A stretch of DNA of 64,000 nucleotides, taken from contig OY804589.1 in the NCBI GenBank assembly GCA_963680875.1, positions 21,472,413 through 21,536,412 of the forward strand. The letters are read 5' to 3'. The notes under the pieces were generated by a model. That model had not been told where the DNA came from. It did no database searches and saw only the letters and a list, made by a program, of their open reading frames with translations. A program made the position numbers and the translations under genes. Positions 57,901 to 64,000 of this stretch are shown here, piece by piece; the first letter of the stretch is position 1, and each line of letters opens with the position of its first letter. This DNA comes from Bathymodiolus brooksi. Taxonomy: Eukaryota > Mollusca > Bivalvia > Mytilida > Modiolidae.

Positions 57901-60035
57901 TTTTTTGTCATTTGCCAGTATAGAAAGGAGGTGAGGAATGCCTACAAGGGAGGTAGACTGGTGGAGGCCATGTATTGTTTGCTAAATATAACTTTATTTT
58001 ATCCTATATTTACGAATAAAAAGAAATCCTATTTTCCTATATAATTTTTGTCAAAAGTGGCTTGACAACCTGCACTATCTCTTTCCTATTCAGATTGTAT
58101 TTTGTTCAAGACTTTCTTTACCGTCTCGAAACCCAAAGCAACAAACAGTAGAGTGAGCGATTGCTATTAAACTCAAACTCAGCAATTTTCAGCTCTATCA
58201 TGGCGAGAACAAGTTAATTTTCAATGAGATGATGTCCGTTTTGTACTAGACCAAGACGTTTAGTTGCATTTGTATTGTACTAGTTCACTGAAACAACAGT
58301 CTGTGGATTGACATGTTGTCCCACTTAGACACATTATCCTAATTCCGATCCAACCGGTCTTTGCTCTTTCTTCTTAATGCTGCGTGCTTAGCGCACAAGC
58401 AAGACATACCAATCTTATGGTCTCTGGTTTAATTTACAAACAGTAGAAGATGGGGATCTAGAATCAGCTATTCAGATGACAGAAGTTGTTAAACTATGAA
58501 TTCTGTGAACTCTGAATAATCTAAATATTTTGTTCTAGGCTGGCGAGACATAGGTATTACTGGCATTATTAATAGGTGCCATCTGTATGCCTAGGACAAC
58601 CAAACAAGCTTATGGCATTACTTTGACCTCATTTGTACAGTCTAGCGATCATGTACAAGTTGTTTTATTTTCTTTTTTTCACGAAAGATAAATAATATTT
58701 GGTGTATATTTTCCCTATGTTGATCTGTTAACAAATCAGATTTTCTTGTCGCCAAGAACATTTCATGTTAAGTTATTATAGAAAATAAGTATACCATAAA
58801 CAATGGCAAGTTTCTTAATCTTTTTTTGTTTGTTTATATTTTTACTATAAATTATAATGTAATCAGGACAAGCACCCCGTATTTGTATAAGTTTATAGTA
58901 AAATGTTACTACAACAAATCTTTAGTATCTGAAACGTGACTTAAAATAATAGTACTATAATTGTACAATAAATGTATAGTACTAGAAATAATAAATGTAT
59001 AGAACAATAAATATTCTGGTACCATCATTTTATACTACCTGAAATAATTTACAATTGGAAAATTAGCAGATTTGATTTTAAAAATGATTGAGAAGTTAAT
59101 GCTAGAAAACAATTTTTGCTGTGTTTGAATTGCCGATTTATCAAACTGTGTTTTTGTTTCCATGGAAACGAAACCATGGACATTTCATTTGTATTTAAAT
59201 TTGCATTGTTATCAGTTTAATACTTGGCACTTAGCTATAGAATTAGCAATATGACAATCTTTGTGACCAAAAGAACATCTTAAGATTTTAGCATGATATG
59301 AAATGTATTTAATATGTAAAATGTTTTATTTTTATTTCTATGGCAACCATTCACATAATTTAAGCTTGAAAGTTTATTTAGTAGTTAGTTTTGTTATAAG
59401 TTATGTGAAAAAGATAATATCAGTAAATACATTTTAGAGAAATAGAAATGTTTTTTAAAAAATGTAGTTGTATAGTATTTGCGAAAAAACGAAAAGTATG
59501 GGACAAAAAACACTTTATTTCAAAATTTCTAAAAGAGGCTACAAACGATTATTTGTTATATGTTTTAGACAAGTGTCTATTCAACGGATACAGTCAAGCA
59601 TCATTCACATACCACCCTGTTCACAGGAGAAAATAGATAATGAAAATCATATTTTTTTTGCGTTTTTTTTTGAAGATGCGAAATGAGGCTGTTTGGTTGC
59701 TATGATAGCAATAATTGGCAAGCTTGTACTTTCTGTTCATATACTTGAATTTTTAGAAGAAATCTTCAACATCACTAACATGTAATTATACTATGATTTT
59801 TTTTCAAATATATTTTGAGAAATCTGTGTGGCAAAAGTGCAAATTTACTGATTTGAAGACTGAAATAAAATGGGTTCTATGATGAAGTTGTAACCATTGC
59901 AACCAAAGTCAATACATGTGTTCTTTTATTATTTTTATGAATTTTTCATCAAAATGCAACATATGAACCATATAGACTCCAATTTTGCAACTATCAATAT
60001 ATCACCCACTGCATGATTCTTAGGTGGAGCCATAC
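54985..60035. mobile_element. TTAA-flanked TIR element, copy 2
   Basis: Same ends as 1301-6799: inverted repeats at 54985-55010 and 60010-60035, TTAA at 54981-54984 and 60036-60039. Here the acceptor before the exon-like piece at 57571 is intact (CTTTTAG). It holds a complete SINE at 58153-58435 and lacks the Penelope-like fragment. Confidence 0.8.
58141..58447 (-). mobile_element. SINE family A, 5'-truncated, with 12-bp target duplication
   Basis: ACAAACAGTAGA flanks the insert at 58141-58152 and 58436-58447. Read on the minus strand the 283-bp body has AAAGACCGGTTGGATCGGAA, ACAAAACGGACATCATCTCA and GCCATGATAGAGCTG, the same body as the SINE at 15455-15800, without the tRNA-like head. It interrupts the exon-like piece that ends AIQMTEVVKL. 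Confidence 0.8.
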
Positions 60036-60156
60036 TTAAAATATAATGAAAATGAAGTAAAATATATTGATTTAAGAAGAAAAATTGAAAAAAAGAAAAT
60101 GTCAAATTTAAAGAGAAATGGAATAATATAGTTATTGTAATCTAATTTAAATCCTC

Positions 60157-60335
60157 TGTTCAGACAATGTTCAGAATCTGTTTAGACTTTTCAGACAATG
60201 TTCAGAATCTGTTCAGACTTTTCAGAAAATGTTCAGAATGTTCAGAATATTCTGTCAATGTTCAGAATGCTCAGAATTTTCAGTCAATGTTCAGAATGTT
60301 CAGAATCTGTTCAGACTTTTTCAGAATATCTAGCA
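60157..60335. repeat. TGTTCAGA minisatellite in copy 2
   Basis: Same array as 6916-7100 with a slightly different unit order. Confidence 0.85.
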
Positions 60336-60488
60336 CAAACACTGGTATATTCAGAATTTCTTGACTTTGTAGTGACTGTTGGTATGTATTTCTGCATACT
60401 GTACTTCTTATGCTGTGCAGATTAGTCGTTCCGTACTGACAAATGGATCAATGAAAATTAGAGTCATCAAATCAGTTCAGCTTTACAA

Positions 60489-60682
60489 TAAGGGTAATAA
60501 CAAAACTACCGAACTCCGAACAATCTTACAAAGGGAAAGTCAAAACACATAAGTATATAAACAGACAAAATCAGTCAACAACCGGAAAACTGTGAAAACC
60601 GTAATGACCCTGACCTGGTACAGACATTTCTAAAGAAATGGTGGGTTGAATCAGATTTTAAAGCGTCAAACCTCCCGCGATT
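60489..60682 (-). mobile_element. 3'-tail fragment of the Penelope-like retroelement, copy 2
   Basis: Counterpart of 7247-7440, with the same junctions. Confidence 0.7.
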
Positions 60683-61586
60683 TGAAAAGCGGTAATTTGA
60701 TTGGCCAAGCAAAGGTCATCTGAATGAGACCCTTTATGTCAGCTATATGATATTGATGTTAGAACATGGGGTACATATTAAATTTTATCAACGTATGATA
60801 TCATAAGTGTAATTTTATGTCGTTATCTAAAATTACATGACGGTTTAAGATAAAGATTGAAGAAACTATAAGCATTGAATAGCTACGAATTCAAATGAAA
60901 GGTTTTAAAAAGCTGTACATGTATATGGGGATATTCTGTATGTGTTTATATTACATAATATTGGATAAATTACAAAATTTTAAGTTACAAATACTTTTCT
61001 TTCTAAATAACCACTTACCATCGATTGATGAGCAAACTTTGAAAACCAGTAACACAATTAATCCCAACATTTTAATAGTTTAGTCAGTTCTGAAACCTTA
61101 CACGAAGTAGATACCTGTTTGCAATTTAAATACTTGTCTACTAGACCGTACAGTTCCACACAATATATATACTATATTCAATTGATTATTTGCTTGCCTT
61201 TAGAAAATATTATAACCAGGTAATGTTTACGTTTTTTTTCTTTGATGTTGGGTATATCTAATACACTTTCCTTGTTGCTTTACTCGGTCAAATGATAAAC
61301 TATATATCTGGCTGACACCCTCCCCCCCCCCCTCTCAATTTTGGTTGCTTAAATGTGTATATTTGTTATTATGTAATATTTGACATTTATTATAACAATA
61401 TCAGTTTACTCAATGCAACTGATATTTACCTCATGAATTACAGACTAATTATCTACATGCTTTCTTTTTCTCATCTGTCATTACATTTTAATAGAAAAAT
61501 AGGGACAGTCGTGGTTGTGATCTGTTTTCGACATATTCGAACGTAACAAGAAGGTTAGTTTTCATAATAAACAATCTATACAGAGT
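60683..61586. other. AT-rich stretch, no supported gene
   Basis: Counterpart of 7441-9170 minus a 0.8-kb deletion near 61521 that removed most of the family B SINE. The open frame at 60895 is cut short by a stop relative to copy 1. Confidence 0.5.
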
Positions 61587-61930
61587 TACGATGGTGTAAT
61601 GGTTAGCGTAATCGTATCAAGTGCCGTATATCTACGTGGGTAGATTGTGTGTTTGATAGACATCGGGTCAAACTAAAGACTATAAAAGTGATATAAACAC
61701 ATAGCTTAAATGAAGGAAGGCAAAAACAATTGGCTCGAAGTCGGTATACTGTGCCCAGTGGAGCGACATATTATACGTGCATTGTTGTTCTAATGAGTTA
61801 GCACTATTAAAATCCAACTCTGGTGGTCTAGTACAAAGCGAAAAGCACCATCTCATAAACAAATTAATATGGTCTTCCCACGATATAGCTGAACTAAATG
61901 TCACTTAAAGTTAAACAACATTCACTCATT
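61587..61930 (+). mobile_element. tRNA-derived SINE, family A, copy 2
   Basis: Counterpart of 9171-9515, with head GGTGTAATGGTTAGCGTAAT. Confidence 0.75.
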
Positions 61931-62469
61931 TACGTCTTTGAAACGATTCAGTCACAAAATCGGTATATTGGTATAAAAAACCAACTACTTAGAATCAGGG
62001 GCGTTTTTTGTTTAAACTTTATTTAATCTTAGCTGCAAGCTTGCTATAAGAGTTCTTAATTTGTGTTTTATTACTCTTCGTCATTTAATATTTTTTGTAT
62101 TTTCATTCATTTGGCTTCAATCCCCACTAATGAGACATAAGTTGCTGAAATCCGCATCTGGTGCAATAATTCAGCGTTTGTATGTTCCGAAATTACTGGG
62201 TCAATGTCATTGTTGGTGCATGAACTATATAGTTGCATGATAGCATCATCAGCCCAGTGACTAGCAATTTTAAGAAATTGTCATCATATTATATTCTATA
62301 TGAATTAAAACAAATCATTGGATTATTTTGGCCTTATTTTCTTGACATTTTGTGTTTTAATATCCTTAACAATTTGCTACATTTTTGATTTGTTGCATTA
62401 AAATACAAACTACCTTATATCTTTCCTTTGTATCTATGTAATGTATATAATACGTATTTGAATTTTACA

Positions 62470-63540
62470 TTATCCACGAAATGGAGCTACCTTACTCCTA
62501 TTCGTTGTAAGAAACAGGTATCACAAAGATATCAAAAAAAATGAACTACTTTAAATCTCTCAAACTCGTGGCATATGTATCAGAAGGTTAGCCGTGAAAA
62601 TTGACTTCTTTACATCTCTCCAGTGAATGGCATACGCATAATATTTGCATCCATGGAAATAAACTACCTTACGTCTCTTCATTGTATCATATCTATATAT
62701 ATATATATAGTTTCAGAAGGTTAAACAATAAACAATCATATGTCTCGCCAGTGTGAGTTTCACTATTCAGGTAACAAAATGTTGTTAGTGAAAACTTAAA
62801 TCTCTCCAGTGTTTCTCATAGGTATCAGAAAGTGAAAATAAGCTACTCAAAATGATGCCCGTGTGTGATTCAGGTAGCGAAATTGTATTCATCAAAATAA
62901 GTTACATTGAATCTGTTCATTGTATCACGTAGGTATCAAAGTGTTATCCGTGAAAATAAGCTACCCTGCATTACTCATGTGTGTGATATTGGTATAAAAG
63001 TAATATTCATGAAAATTAGCTACCTGGCAATCCTTTATGACATGCTATAGATATACATCATGATTTCCCTTAATTCTCTTCATTGGAAGATTATCTATGA
63101 AAACAAGCTGCATTATGTCTCCCTAGTATGTGATATTGGTATGAAAGGGTCATCCATGAAAATATGCTACATGATATTCCTCCATTACATGGTATAAGTA
63201 TCATAATATTTTCTAACTAAATATGCTACCTTGCACCTTTTAATTTTCTGATATAGCCATCAAAGCGCTATACATGAAAATATACAATCCTACAACACCC
63301 CCTGCCAGTGTTTCATACATGTACCATCAAAATAAGCTGACTTATATCTCACCATAATGTGATATTGGTATGGAACGGTTATTCATGAAAATGAACTACC
63401 TTACACCTCTCCTAATTGTGATATAAGTATCAAAGTGTTACCCATTCAAATAAGCTACGTTAGACCTTCCAAGCATGTGGCATTGATATCAGAAGGTTGT
63501 CCATGAAAACTAAGACAAAAGATATAACATATACGTCTCT
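62470..63540. repeat. Degenerate ~60-65 bp minisatellite, copy 2
   Basis: Counterpart of 10065-12060 without the SINE dimer; a (TA)n stretch at about 62693-62709 marks the empty site. Confidence 0.7.
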
Positions 63541-64000
63541 ACTCAATATAGTTAGTAAGTGGAAAGTGCATAGCTTGTAGGTGAATTGTTTTTTTTTTAT
63601 TCAGGTATACCTTTCCTATTTGAAGATGCAACCATTTCAGTTCATTCTCGATGGATCTTTCTAACTGTTCTTCATCTTATGGATAAATACATACATCATT
63701 TACAAATTTTATGCTGTTTTTATCGGTTTAAATTGAAATTTAATCTGACCCATATGAGTGCCGAGTGATTTGTGAGATGGTTGATCATAACTTTTATTAT
63801 GCAGAGAATATAGACAGGTGGAAGCTTTTAAATACACAGAACAACAGGGACAGCATAGCTCCGAAACCTTGCTTGTGTGTGTATGTGTAAGTGTGTATAT
63901 TTAAATTCTCTAAAGAATCAATAAAACTACACATATACATGAAGTAGGATATAAAATTAATGTCATAAGGTCCACAAAGAGCATAACTTTTCATGTTGTA

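Larger units (their letters stand above)
53670..64000. repeat. Large duplicated segment, copy 2
   Basis: It matches 1-12546 in the same orientation, offset by 53,669 bp at the start, and is still matching at the last base. Deletions and insertions relative to copy 1 are at about 57068 (29 bp), 58141 (SINE retained), 59586 (no Penelope-like insert), 61521 (about 0.8 kb missing) and 62693 (no SINE dimer). Confidence 0.92.

Overview
The window is eukaryotic and metazoan. It is rich in A+T (about two thirds by eye), its exons are short and bounded by GT/AG, its introns are several kilobases long, and it is packed with repeats. tRNA-derived SINEs, a CR1-like LINE, a DIRS/Ngaro-like element with a tyrosine recombinase, Penelope-like reverse transcriptase fragments, a Tc1-like transposase, ~150-bp satellite monomers and many minisatellites together suggest a mollusc, most likely a bivalve. 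That is inference; nothing here names a species.

The one host gene I can support lies on the minus strand between about 40.8 kb and 15.8 kb. Eight exons can be read, in transcript order: three V-like immunoglobulin domains (40.8, 38.9, 36.8 kb), three thrombospondin type 1 domains (31.6, 25.1, 18.2 kb), a transmembrane exon (17.3 kb) and a short cytoplasmic tail with a stop codon (15.9 kb). All internal exons begin and end in phase 1, so the reading frame joins from exon to exon. It encodes a type I membrane protein with an Ig-TSP1-TM layout; the 5' end (signal peptide and any further Ig exons) was not found. Two TSP1 exons are recent copies, carried in two tandem genomic units (24.56-31.07 and 31.07-36.3 kb).

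Around and inside this gene: 1-12.5 kb is one copy of a large segment that recurs at 53.67-64.0 kb, with a third partial copy at 41.85-43.90 kb. The segment holds a satellite block, a 5.5-kb element with 26-bp terminal inverted repeats flanked by TTAA, a TGTTCAGA minisatellite, SINEs and a long degenerate minisatellite. A decayed LINE on the minus strand fills 18.9-24.1 kb and is broken by a G-tract foldback element. A decayed Tc1-like transposon lies at 27.9-29.1 kb. Introns between Ig exons carry two further minisatellites. A decayed DIRS/Ngaro-like element with Gag, RT-RNase H and tyrosine recombinase fills about 45.0-51.1 kb and sits inside an inverted satellite array. A 128-codon open reading frame of unknown function lies at 53.07-53.45 kb, just before the second large copy.

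No tRNA or rRNA gene, CRISPR array or operon was found. Apart from the receptor exons and perhaps the 128-codon frame, all coding similarity belongs to broken transposable elements. The most useful observations are the modular receptor with a duplicated and diverged TSP1 exon, the insertions whose empty sites can be rebuilt from neighbouring repeat units, and the possibility that the two end segments are allelic copies or a 53.67-kb tandem unit.
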